Below are positions 1 to 9,765 of a stretch of DNA of 64,000 nt, piece after piece. Origin of the DNA: Vibrio sp. BS-M-Sm-2 (GTDB lineage: Bacteria; Pseudomonadota; Gammaproteobacteria; Enterobacterales; Vibrionaceae); contig NZ_CP167894.1 of the NCBI RefSeq assembly GCF_041504345.1, positions 2,356,001 to 2,420,000 of the forward strand. Reading direction: 5' to 3'. The notes under the pieces are model-generated. The model ran no database searches, was not told the DNA's origin, and saw only the letters and a list, made by a program, of their open reading frames with translations. The position numbers were made by a program, and so were the translations under genes. The first letter of the stretch is position 1. The number at the start of each line of letters is the position of its first letter.

Positions 1-77
1 CCACTTTGTGGTTCATGACTGGGGTGAAGTCGTAACAAGGTAGCCCTAGGGGAACCTGGGGCTGGATCACCTCCTTA
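1..77 (+). rRNA. rrs: 16S ribosomal RNA, 3' end (partial)
   Basis: Only the last 77 bases of the small-subunit rRNA are in the window. The conserved 3' terminus with the anti-Shine-Dalgarno sequence GGATCACCTCCTTA is present at about 64-77. The 5' part lies outside the window. It heads an rRNA operon that continues through Ile and Ala tRNAs, 23S and two 5S genes. Confidence 0.97.
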
Positions 78-144
78 TACGAAGATATTCACGATAAGTG
101 TCCACACAGATTGATTAGGTTTAGAAAAGTTAAGAGACGATATT

Positions 145-221
145 GGGTCTGTAGCTCAGCTGGTTAGAGCGCTCGCCTGATAAGCGGGAGGTCGGTGGTT
201 CAAGTCCACTCAGACCCACCA
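145..221 (+). tRNA. tRNA-Ile (anticodon GAT)
   Basis: A full cloverleaf of 77 nt with GGGTCTG/CAGACCC acceptor stem, anticodon GAT in the loop CTGATAA, T-loop TTCAAGT and an encoded CCA end. It lies in the 16S-23S spacer, the usual place for tRNA-Ile in gammaproteobacterial rRNA operons, and is released from the primary transcript by processing. Confidence 0.97.
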
Positions 222-235
222 ATATCGACCTAGAT

Positions 236-311
236 GGGGCTATAGCTCAGCTGGGAGAGCGCCTGCCTTGCACGCAGGAGGTCTGCGGTTCGATCCCGCA
301 TAGCTCCACCA
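236..311 (+). tRNA. tRNA-Ala (anticodon TGC)
   Basis: A 76-nt cloverleaf with acceptor stem GGGGCTA/TAGCTCC, anticodon TGC (loop CTTGCAC), T-loop TTCGATC and encoded CCA. It follows tRNA-Ile by 14 nt in the 16S-23S spacer. The Ile-Ala pair marks one of the two common spacer types in Vibrio and E. coli. Confidence 0.97.
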
Positions 312-677
312 TCTTTAAGTATTCTCTTAAGAGAGTCTTTAAAAATGGTTCAATTTATTGAATCAAGCTCTTTAACAATTTGGAAAGCTGACTGATTGAT
401 TACTTACGAGTAATTCAATCAAATTTAAAAGTTCTCAATGTTTACCTTTATGGTAAACACAACAAACACATTCAAGTGTCTTGGCTTTTTGTCTTCACTT
501 TTTAAAAGTGGAAATAAAGAGTGATTCAAACTTAGTTTGAATCGAAATTGAGTCCGGCAAACAGTCATCAAGAATTAACCCTTCTTGATGACAACCAAAA
601 ACCTTGGTTAGTTGCCATACGCTTATTTGTCTTCACTTTTTAAAGTGAAATCAAATAGAAACCCTTTCGGGTTGTAT
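312..677 (+). promoter_or_regulatory. 16S-23S spacer: boxA antitermination site and 23S processing stem
   Basis: This 366-nt spacer holds no gene. A boxA-like element, GCTCTTTAACA, is at 367-377; boxA recruits NusB/NusE for rRNA antitermination. Just before the 23S gene, GGGTTGTATGGTTAAG (669-684) pairs with the sequence after the 23S (3563-3580), and AAACCC pairs with GGGGTTTT further out. This forms the long stem that RNase III cuts. Two AT-rich hairpins of the type CTTCACTTTTTAAAAGTG (about 493 and 631) recur around the 5S genes. Confidence 0.7.
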
Positions 678-3571
<2,894 letters not shown>

Positions 3572-3705
3572 ACAACACCCAAGGGGTTTTGTGGACTCAA
3601 AGAAATACCAAACGCTTGAATGAGTTTGAAGAGAATAACTTTTAGATAAGCTTTCCAGATTATTTTGCCTTCAGTTTTTAAAAAGCTGAAAGTAAAAGCA
3701 AAATT

Positions 3706-3824
3706 TGCTTGGCGACCATAGCATTGTGGACCCACCTGATTCCATGCCGAACTCAGAAGTGAAACACAATAGCGCCGATGGTAGTGTGGGGCTTCCCCAT
3801 GTGAGAGTAGGACATCGCCAGGCA
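3706..3824 (+). rRNA. rrf: 5S ribosomal RNA, copy 1
   Basis: About 119 nt. The terminal helix I is formed by TGCTTGGCG (3706-3714) and CGCCAGGCA (3816-3824), and the body reads as a typical Vibrio 5S (CCACCTGATTCCATGCCGAACTC). It is followed by an AT-rich stem, TTCACTTTTAAAAAGTGAA, and then tRNA-Thr. A second 5S lies 307 bp downstream and differs only at the two ends. Confidence 0.97.
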
Positions 3825-3896
3825 CCAAATTTATTTTCACTTTTAAAAAGTGAAGACAAAAAGTTTTCAGAGTCGTTTTTAAACGGTTCTTGAATT

Positions 3897-3973
3897 GCTG
3901 ATATAGCTCAGCCCGGTAGAGCGCACCCTTGGTAAGGGTGAGGTCCCCAGTTCGAGTCTGGGTATCAGCACCA
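3897..3973 (+). tRNA. tRNA-Thr (anticodon GGT)
   Basis: A 77-nt cloverleaf with acceptor GCTGATA/TATCAGC, anticodon GGT (loop TTGGTAA), T-loop TTCGAGT and encoded CCA. The D arm (GCTCAGCCCGGTAGAGC) is one base longer than in E. coli thrV. It sits between two 5S genes, the same layout as rrfD-thrV-rrfF of E. coli rrnD. Confidence 0.96.
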
Positions 3974-4012
3974 TATTTAGTTGATTTGATTATTCAAGTT
4001 AACAACAGAATT

Positions 4013-4131
4013 TGTTTGACGACCATAGCATTGTGGACCCACCTGATTCCATGCCGAACTCAGAAGTGAAACACAATAGCGCCGATGGTAGTGTGGGGCT
4101 TCCCCATGTGAGAGTAGGACATCGTCAGGCT
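4013..4131 (+). rRNA. rrf: 5S ribosomal RNA, copy 2
   Basis: The internal sequence is identical to copy 1, offset by 307 bp. Helix I differs: TGTTTGACG at the 5' end and CGTCAGGCT at the 3' end. The G-to-A and C-to-T changes at the seventh pair compensate each other, so the helix is kept. The third pair becomes T-G and the outermost pair (T-T) is lost. It is a second, probably functional, 5S gene in the same operon. Confidence 0.96.
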
Positions 4132-4160
4132 CAAATTGCTTTAAGCTGAATAGACACTGC

Positions 4161-4237
4161 GGAGTGGTAGTTCAGTTGGTTAGAATACCGGCCTGTCACG
4201 CCGGGGGTCGCGGGTTCGAGTCCCGTCCACTCCGCCA
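4161..4237 (+). tRNA. tRNA-Asp (anticodon GTC)
   Basis: A 77-nt cloverleaf with acceptor GGAGTGG/CCACTCC, anticodon GTC (loop CTGTCAC), T-loop TTCGAGT and encoded GCCA end. It is the last gene of the rRNA operon and is followed within 10 bp by a strong terminator. Confidence 0.97.
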
Positions 4238-4245
4238 CTTATTAG

Positions 4246-4271
4246 AAAGCCTAGTCTTATGACTAGGCTTT
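4246..4271 (+). terminator. Terminator of the rRNA operon
   Basis: Perfect 11-bp stem AAAGCCTAGTC / GACTAGGCTTT with loop TTAT, ending in a T-rich tract. It lies 8 bp after tRNA-Asp and fits Rho-independent termination of the operon. Confidence 0.85.
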
Positions 4272-4354
4272 CGTCGTTTCTGGATGTCGATAATTTTGTC
4301 TTTGACCAACGAGCCCCACTCGCCTGCGACCCCAGGCCCTCTGCCATTTATAAG

Positions 4355-4386
4355 AAGCCTCGCTAGAAATAGCGGGGCTTTTTTGC
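4355..4386 (+). terminator. Second terminator-like hairpin downstream of the rRNA operon
   Basis: AAGCCTCGCTA, loop GAAA, TAGCGGGGCTT, then a run of T residues. No gene lies between this and the first terminator. The sequence before it resembles the 3' end of a tRNA, so it may be a back-up terminator or a relic of a deleted tRNA with its own terminator. Confidence 0.7.
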
Positions 4387-5329
4387 ATCTAAATTATAGT
4401 GTTTCGCCCTTCCATTGAATGACTTTTACACAAGATTTGCGCGTAACTCATGACTCCTAGTCAACGTGTTCCCATTACTCTGTAATTTATTAGAAAGTCT
4501 AACTCTACGATTAGAGTCTTTTCATTTGTCTTTTTGAACACCAGTTGTGATTTGAAACGAGCATGCGTTTCAAACGCATATAGCTTTAAGCTTAGTACTC
4601 AAATACTCGAGCTATGCGACGTTGTAAGTTAGGTTAATGTTCAGTGTATCCATTTCAATATCTGAAACTATACAAGCCTTACAACTCATCCTACGTGCCT
4701 TGAGTTTGTAGATGTTTGTGTACTTCAAGTATTAGTTAACAGCCCTTCGCTACGAAACCTGACTTCTGTTTATCTGTGAGTCTAGAGGGGATTTCTGATG
4801 TGTAATTAGGAATCTATCATGGATGTTTCTGCTAAGAACGCTATAGCCCTTAATTAGTCGACTTCATCCTATTGGTTATGCATTGAGCTAAAACCACTCT
4901 ATATGATATTAAGCGTCTTGTTCGAAGCATTTCAAAGGGGGAGGTGGTCTAGATTCAGTTTGAAGGTGAGAGGCGCTAGGTTGTGTGCCAAAGTGCTGTT
5001 GGACAGATATGTAAGAAATAGAGTATCCCTCGTATTCGTGCAGTGATGTTTATCACCCAACAGCTTGAGATTTTCTGGTTTTAGGCGTTGGTATCTTAGG
5101 ATGTTTACAGGCCTCTCTTCGATTTGACTGGATATGAATTAGTTGTTTGACCGCTTTGCTCTGAGCATATTGATTTCTTGCTGGTTAGTTCAAGCCATGT
5201 TTTAGTTATTGCGACTAATATGAAATTAGAAGGGTCATTACTGTTTGCTTAGTAAGAATAGAAAATCCCCCAAGTCATCGGCGGATAGTATTGTGATTAT
5301 TTTAAGAAATAGATAAAGCCTTAAACCTA
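4387..5329. other. Gene-free stretch after the rRNA operon
   Basis: No reading frame of convincing length, no tRNA and no recognisable RNA is seen over about 940 bp. At 4476-4522 there is a degenerate copy of the tRNA-Asp tail plus terminator (TTATTAGAAAGTCTAA...TTAGAGTCTTTTC). At 4554-4580 two overlapping hairpins share one arm (GAAACG/CGTTTC and ATGCGTTT/AAACGCAT). The rest looks like decayed sequence with scattered stop codons in all frames. Confidence 0.5.
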
Positions 5330-5737
5330 ATGGGTCGAACTATGAAATTGAGTTTTAACTTTGAAGATGCGAGCCAGATCTTTGTGGGATCTTTTGCTTT
5401 GGCCGTGCCAATTTCTTTTTCTGAAGAGGCTTGGAAGTTAGGGGAGACTTTACCTACCGCTAATCTATTGCTGTTATTTTTACTGTCTTCGGTGTTCTTA
5501 GGCTTCTATACGTATGAGAATGTCTTTCAAAAAGATGTTGTTACACGGTTGCCGGTGTTTATTTTTAGAATAGTGATTGCTTATGTTATGACGGCATTGG
5601 TCGTTGCTTTGGTACTGACTTGCTTGGACAAATTACCTCTGTTGAGTGATCCAGTTGTATCGTTCAAAAGAGTGATTGTTATTTCAATGCCAGCCTCTAT
5701 GGGGGCTATTGTAGTGGATAGTTTTGATAAAGAGTGA
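5330..5737 (+). CDS. DUF2391-type small integral membrane protein
   Basis: A 135-residue protein with several hydrophobic segments (about 17-32, 44-60, 74-98 and 112-130), consistent with an inner-membrane protein of four helices. The pattern SFALAVPISFSEEAWKLGE near the N-terminus and the C-terminal ISMPASMGAIVVDSFDKE are, from memory, typical of the DUF2391 (TIGR02587-like) family of unknown function. Two starts are possible: 5330, and 5342 which would give MKLSFNF. Neither has a strong ribosome binding site. The gene stands alone between the rRNA operon and the tRNA arrays, with no operon partner, so its role cannot be inferred from neighbours. Confidence 0.75.
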   Translation: MGRTMKLSFNFEDASQIFVGSFALAVPISFSEEAWKLGETLPTANLLLLFLLSSVFLGFYTYENVFQKDVVTRLPVFIFRIVIAYVMTALVVALVLTCLDKLPLLSDPVVSFKRVIVISMPASMGAIVVDSFDKE

Positions 5738-6052
5738 CTTGTTTATCATTTGGATTGAAGCGCCTTACAGAGCTTTTCTAGCGCCTATTTGATTCGTTAT
5801 TTAGCTTTTTTATTTCCAGGCTTAGCATTGATTTTTTTCAACTGATCTTCTCTATAACAAAATGAGTAGTAACGTACTATGAGTGACTCTTATGTGAATG
5901 TGTCGTTTATTGTTGGGCGATTTTGAAGAGAGTTAAGTACCGAAGGTTTATAGCTTTGGATGGATATAAAAACGGTTGGTTTCTGAATTGAATATGATAT
6001 TTGAAATGTGAAGGTAGTTGTATTGACAAGTTAGGATCTTTAGATGCAAAAA
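5738..6052. other. Intergenic region with a possible gene relic on the minus strand
   Basis: No complete gene is seen. On the minus strand an open frame of 30 codons (5797-5889) has a strongly protein-like lysine-rich end (REDQLKKINAKPGNKKAK, then stop) but no ATG, GTG or obvious Shine-Dalgarno at its beginning. A TAA immediately precedes it. It could be the 3' remnant of a lost gene. Confidence 0.35.
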
Positions 6053-6073
6053 AGCCGCATCAATGATGCGGCT
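6053..6073 (-). terminator. Terminator of the first tRNA operon
   Basis: Inverted repeat AGCCGCATCA / TGATGCGGCT followed, on the minus strand, by a run of T residues (the A tract at 6048-6053 of the plus strand). It lies 10 bp beyond the last tRNA-Asn gene. Confidence 0.85.
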
Positions 6074-6082
6074 TCTTTTAAT

Positions 6083-6158
6083 TGGCTCCCCTTGCAAGAC
6101 TTGAACTTGCGACATACGGATTAACAGTCCGCCGTTCTACCAACTGAACTAAAGGGGA
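6083..6158 (-). tRNA. tRNA-Asn (anticodon GTT)
   Basis: A 76-nt cloverleaf on the minus strand: acceptor TCCCCTT/AAGGGGA, anticodon GTT (loop CTGTTAA), encoded GCCA. Identical to the three other tRNA-Asn copies in this cluster. Last gene of the first leftward tRNA operon. Confidence 0.97.
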
Positions 6159-6187
6159 ATTGATTGTTTAGTCTCTAATCAAGAGAA

Positions 6188-6263
<76 letters not shown>

Positions 6264-6299
6264 ATCATGAATCAAAAAGCTTATGCTTGATGATTAACT

Positions 6300-6375
6300 T
6301 GGCTCCCCTTGCAAGACTTGAACTTGCGACATACGGATTAACAGTCCGCCGTTCTACCAACTGAACTAAAGGGGA
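6300..6375 (-). tRNA. tRNA-Asn (anticodon GTT)
   Basis: Second identical tRNA-Asn copy on the minus strand, 76 nt, with anticodon GTT and encoded CCA. It alternates with tRNA-Thr, showing that the operon grew by tandem duplication of a Thr-Asn unit. Confidence 0.97.
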
Positions 6376-6399
6376 ATTATTCTTAAAGCTTTAAAGAAA

Positions 6400-6475
<76 letters not shown>

Positions 6476-6531
6476 ACATGATATTTCTTTGTGCTTTACT
6501 GTTGTTGTCTAGGACACCAACAAATAAATTG

Positions 6532-6607
6532 TGGTGCCCGGAGGCGGAATCGAACCACCGACACGAGGATTTTCAATCCTCTGCTCTACCGACTGAGCTA
6601 TCCGGGC
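6532..6607 (-). tRNA. tRNA-Phe (anticodon GAA), canonical acceptor stem
   Basis: 76 nt, minus strand: acceptor GCCCGGA/TCCGGGC as in E. coli, anticodon stem GAGGA/TCCTC, anticodon GAA (loop TTGAAAA), encoded ACCA. It is the promoter-proximal gene of the first tRNA operon. Confidence 0.97.
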
Positions 6608-6617
6608 GACGAGGTGT

Positions 6618-6646
6618 ATTAAACGTGTTTTCGCGTTCTGGGTCAA
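6618..6646 (-). promoter_or_regulatory. Promoter of the first tRNA operon
   Basis: Read on the minus strand: -35 TTGACC (6641-6646), 17-bp spacer, -10 TTTAAT (6618-6623), then ten bases to the first tRNA. The layout is the same as the promoter at 9674-9702 in front of the second tRNA operon. This supports two separately transcribed operons. Confidence 0.75.
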
Positions 6647-6790
6647 CATTAAATTGCAAAAAAAGTATTGTTTGATGTTTTTCTATACTTAGTGGGTTGT
6701 TTTTGCTCATTTGGGGTGAAAAACCTAGGTCTAGCATGCCCTAATAGATAGTAAAACTACGGTTAACTACACTGAATGGGCGCCGAAATA

Positions 6791-6820
6791 AAAAAAGCAC
6801 GTATGAAAACGTGCTTTTTT
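6791..6820 (-). terminator. Terminator of the chemoreceptor gene
   Basis: AAAAAAGCACGT, loop ATGAAA, ACGTGCTTTTTT. The stem is flanked by A and T runs on both sides, so it can act in both directions. It lies 23 bp beyond the stop codon of the chemoreceptor gene. Confidence 0.88.
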
Positions 6821-6842
6821 ATTTGAAAAATTTCTAGAGAGT

Positions 6843-8468
6843 TTAGTGTTTTACTTCAAACCTATTAACCCAAGCTTCTAATTCATTAGAAAGGGAGGCG
6901 AGAGTTTGGGTACTGTTATGACTTTCTGTCACGACATTGCTCAGTTGGTTGCCGCTCTCTTCGATCATGTTGATACGCTTCGATATATCATCGCTCACCT
7001 GAGTCTGCTCAGCGGCCGCTGTTGCGATTTGATGACTCATTGATGAAATCGACTCTAATGCGACAACAATCTGTTGTAGTGCTTCAGAGGCGTTTTGAGA
7101 CTCTGTTACGGTGCTTTCACTGGTCGCAGCACAAACTTCCATAGTTTGAATTGCGTTGCGAGATCCGTCTTGAAGGTTATTAATCATTAACTGAATTTCT
7201 TTGGTGCTTGATTGTGTTCGACCTGCAAGGTTACGAACCTCATCTGCTACAACCGCAAATCCACGGCCTTGTTCGCCAGCTCGAGCTGCTTCAATGGCTG
7301 CGTTAAGTGCCAACAGGTTAGTTTGTTCCGCTATATCACCAATCACATCCAATACTTTCGCAATGTTGTTTACATCGTTATCTAGGTTAGCGACAGCTTC
7401 ACTTGCTGTGCCTAGTTGGCCTGCTAGGCCTTGAATGTTGTCTACTGTGTTGTGAATCAGTTGCTGGGTATGCTGGCTCTGTTTATCGGCCTCGTCGGTG
7501 TTGCGCGCGGTATCGCTAGCTGAATCAGCAACGTTATTGGCTGAAGAGGCCATCTCGGTCATTGCTGTCGCGATCATCTCTGTTGATTGCTGTTGGGTCT
7601 CTGTCAATTGAGCAATTGATCCAGCACGGTCTTCTACGCGCTGCAGTTCTCCCCTTAATGCTAGCATTGAAGCGTCCAGGTTTGATACCAACTCAGCCAG
7701 TGACTTACTCATTTGTTGTACGGCGTGGTAAATACTGCCGTCTGTCGCCTGAGTTTCGAAAGAGGTTTGAATTCGACCTTGTGCTACGGCTTGTACAGCT
7801 TCTCTTACATCTTTAGGTTCGCCACCAAGAAGCGCTAGCATGCGTTTAATAGATACAATTAGGCTCGATAGAATAAGACCAGCAATCACGACACAAAGGA
7901 ACAGCTGCCATTGAGCGGTAGACCAGAAACGAGCGTTAACTTCATTGAACCCGATACCTGTGCCGACAACCCAGCCCCAATGTGGTGTTTTCTCTGCTAT
8001 AGAAAGTTTTTCTTCAATCGTTCCATCTGGCAGTTTTTGTGTCCAGGTGTACTCAATGATCTGGCCAGTACGATTACCAAGTACTCTTTGGATTAGCTGA
8101 CCAACACTATTCCCGTTGCCATCTTTAAAGTCGTTAAAGCTGGTTCCGTGTAATTGAGGATCTAATGGTGTCGCGACAAACGTCATGTTTTCATCGGCTA
8201 CGTAAACATATTCATTATCTTTATAGATGTTGTTACGTAGAAGGCGAGTAGCTAGTTGCTTAGCTTGCTCTTCTTCTAGAGTGCCATCAATCGCCATTTT
8301 TTCGACTTCAGTAAGGATGCTGTATGCACTCTTAAATAGCTCGGTCACGCGAGCTTTGTTGTCCATGTTGCTCGCGACTCTCAATGTCCATAAACCAGTA
8401 GCCGTCAGTGCTAGCAGGGCGATCAAGATGATGCCCGATAATAAGTAAGCTTGCGTTTTTAGTTTCAT
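6843..8468 (-). CDS. Methyl-accepting chemotaxis protein with periplasmic sCache domain
   Basis: A 541-residue transmembrane chemoreceptor that would signal to CheA/CheW. A first membrane helix at about 10-30 is followed by a periplasmic single-Cache (sCache_2) domain to about 183; the stretch [19 protein letters not shown] is typical. A second helix lies at about 187-207, then a divergent HAMP-like linker with LGGEP (214-218), and a long cytoplasmic coiled coil with the conserved hairpin tip around 374-416 ([19 protein letters not shown]). It ends in RFEVKH, so the NWETF-type CheR tether is absent. Start is supported by GGGGAAAC before ATG. It lies between two tRNA operons with its own terminator. 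The ligand is unknown; sCache receptors often bind small organic acids. Confidence 0.93.
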   Translation of the reverse strand: MKLKTQAYLLSGIILIALLALTATGLWTLRVASNMDNKARVTELFKSAYSILTEVEKMAIDGTLEEEQAKQLATRLLRNNIYKDNEYVYVADENMTFVATPLDPQLHGTSFNDFKDGNGNSVGQLIQRVLGNRTGQIIEYTWTQKLPDGTIEEKLSIAEKTPHWGWVVGTGIGFNEVNARFWSTAQWQLFLCVVIAGLILSSLIVSIKRMLALLGGEPKDVREAVQAVAQGRIQTSFETQATDGSIYHAVQQMSKSLAELVSNLDASMLALRGELQRVEDRAGSIAQLTETQQQSTEMIATAMTEMASSANNVADSASDTARNTDEADKQSQHTQQLIHNTVDNIQGLAGQLGTASEAVANLDNDVNNIAKVLDVIGDIAEQTNLLALNAAIEAARAGEQGRGFAVVADEVRNLAGRTQSSTKEIQLMINNLQDGSRNAIQTMEVCAATSESTVTESQNASEALQQIVVALESISSMSHQIATAAAEQTQVSDDISKRINMIEESGNQLSNVVTESHNSTQTLASLSNELEAWVNRFEVKH

Positions 8469-8824
8469 GTTTCCCCGCGCAGCGATTCAATAATTAGTAT
8501 TAGGTATAGTTCATCGAATCTTAATCTAAGTCGTGTAGGGCAGATATTAGAAAGATATCAAAACATGATAGAGATTAAATTTTCGAAGAAAAAAAGTAAT
8601 GAAATGGGATTCTGTTTGTTTTGATATGACGGTTTACGGAATTAAGGGGGGATAACTTTTGGGAGGCGTTGGTTCCATTTAAATAGAGATGCTTTATAGA
8701 ACTTAGAATCAGCTACTTTAGTCAGAGTATTGGAAGGATATAACTTAATTTATCGGGACTGATTAAGAGCTAATGTTGGGCTAATGTGTATATTGAATAG
8801 AGTTTGCTTTTGTTCAAACGAAAA
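8469..8824. other. Upstream region of the chemoreceptor gene
   Basis: About 355 bp between the chemoreceptor start and the terminator of the second tRNA operon. It is AT-rich, should hold the leftward chemoreceptor promoter, and contains no reading frame I would call. No unambiguous promoter could be fixed by eye. Confidence 0.4.
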
Positions 8825-8850
8825 AAAGCCAAGTCTTTCGACTTGGCTTT
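8825..8850 (-). terminator. Terminator of the second tRNA operon
   Basis: AAAGCCAAGTC, loop TTTC, GACTTGGCTTT; on the minus strand it ends in a T run. It is 8 bp beyond the last tRNA-Asn. Stem and loop resemble the terminator after tRNA-Asp at 4246. Confidence 0.88.
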
Positions 8851-8858
8851 CTTGAATG

Positions 8859-8934
8859 TGGCTCCCCTTGCAAGACTTGAACTTGCGACATACGGATTAA
8901 CAGTCCGCCGTTCTACCAACTGAACTAAAGGGGA
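8859..8934 (-). tRNA. tRNA-Asn (anticodon GTT)
   Basis: 76 nt, minus strand, identical to the other tRNA-Asn copies. It begins the first 363-bp repeat unit (Asn, Phe variant, Thr) of the second tRNA operon in plus-strand order. Confidence 0.97.
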
Positions 8935-8991
8935 ATTATTTGTGTCAACATCAGGTCTTAAAAAGACCATTATTTGTTAAGCACCAAATAA

Positions 8992-9067
8992 TGGTGCCTC
9001 GAGGCGGAATCGAACCACCGACACGCGGATTTTCAATCCGCTGCTCTACCGACTGAGCTATCGAGGC
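8992..9067 (-). tRNA. tRNA-Phe (anticodon GAA), variant stems
   Basis: 76 nt, minus strand, anticodon GAA. The acceptor stem is GCCTCGA/TCGAGGC instead of GCCCGGA/TCCGGGC, and the anticodon stem is GCGGA/TCCGC instead of GAGGA/TCCTC. All six changed bases form three fully compensated pairs (4:69, 5:68, 28:42); every loop is the same as in the canonical copy. It should be charged with Phe, since anticodon, discriminator A and loops are kept. Confidence 0.95.
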
Positions 9068-9074
9068 AAAAGAA

Positions 9075-9150
<76 letters not shown>

Positions 9151-9221
9151 ACACTAAATTCTTTGCTTAAAGAGTTAAACTCTTCAACTAAAACCTCATG
9201 TAAAATGAAGTTCTTTAAAAA

Positions 9222-9297
9222 TGGCTCCCCTTGCAAGACTTGAACTTGCGACATACGGATTAACAGTCCGCCGTTCTACCAACTGAACTAAAGGGGA
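9222..9297 (-). tRNA. tRNA-Asn (anticodon GTT)
   Basis: 76 nt, minus strand, identical to the other Asn copies. It starts the second 363-bp repeat unit; the spacer after it (CAACATCAGGTC...) matches that after the copy at 8859 with few changes. Confidence 0.97.
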
Positions 9298-9353
9298 ATT
9301 ACTTGTCTCAACATCAGGTCTATAAAGACCATTATTTGTTAAGTACCAAATAA

Positions 9354-9429
9354 TGGTGCCTCGAGGCGGAATCGAACCACCGACACGCGGATTTTCAATC
9401 CGCTGCTCTACCGACTGAGCTATCGAGGC
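9354..9429 (-). tRNA. tRNA-Phe (anticodon GAA), variant stems
   Basis: 76 nt, minus strand, identical to the variant at 8992 (acceptor GCCTCGA, anticodon stem GCGGA). The identical sequence in two repeat units indicates recent duplication or gene conversion. Confidence 0.95.
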
Positions 9430-9436
9430 AAAAGAA

Positions 9437-9512
<76 letters not shown>

Positions 9513-9586
9513 ACACTAAATTCTTTATGCTTTTGTCCGTGTTGCTACTCCCTGTTAAAGAGTTTCGACACCAACAAATCAAATTG

Positions 9587-9662
9587 TGGTGCCCGGAGGC
9601 GGAATCGAACCACCGACACGAGGATTTTCAATCCTCTGCTCTACCGACTGAGCTATCCGGGC
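9587..9662 (-). tRNA. tRNA-Phe (anticodon GAA), canonical acceptor stem
   Basis: 76 nt, minus strand, identical to the canonical copy at 6532 and likewise the promoter-proximal gene. The spacer before it (ACACCAACAAAT..AAATTG) is also shared with the first operon, so the two operons are paralogous along their length. Confidence 0.97.
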
Positions 9663-9673
9663 AACGGAGCGCT

Positions 9674-9702
9674 ATTAAACGGATTTTCTGCATAACCGTC
9701 AA
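9674..9702 (-). promoter_or_regulatory. Promoter of the second tRNA operon
   Basis: On the minus strand: -35 TTGACG (9697-9702), 17-bp spacer, -10 TTTAAT (9674-9679), followed by the GC-rich sequence AGCGCTCCG. A GC-rich discriminator is a known feature of stable-RNA promoters under stringent (ppGpp) control. This is the counterpart of the promoter at 6618-6646. Confidence 0.75.
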
Positions 9703-9765
9703 CACCTTTTTTGAAAATAATTAAAAAAAACGTTCGTTAGTTGTTTTTTTATTCAAAAGTGAGGC

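Noticed and set aside
3705..3893. Open frame of 62 codons covering the first 5S gene
   Set aside because: It is the 5S rRNA read as protein; the mirrored frames on the other strand are equally spurious.
6843..8468. Chemoreceptor between tRNA operons as a genomic island cargo
   Set aside because: No integrase, no attachment-site duplication of a tRNA 3' end flanking it, and no base-composition break was apparent by eye. Only the location is unusual.
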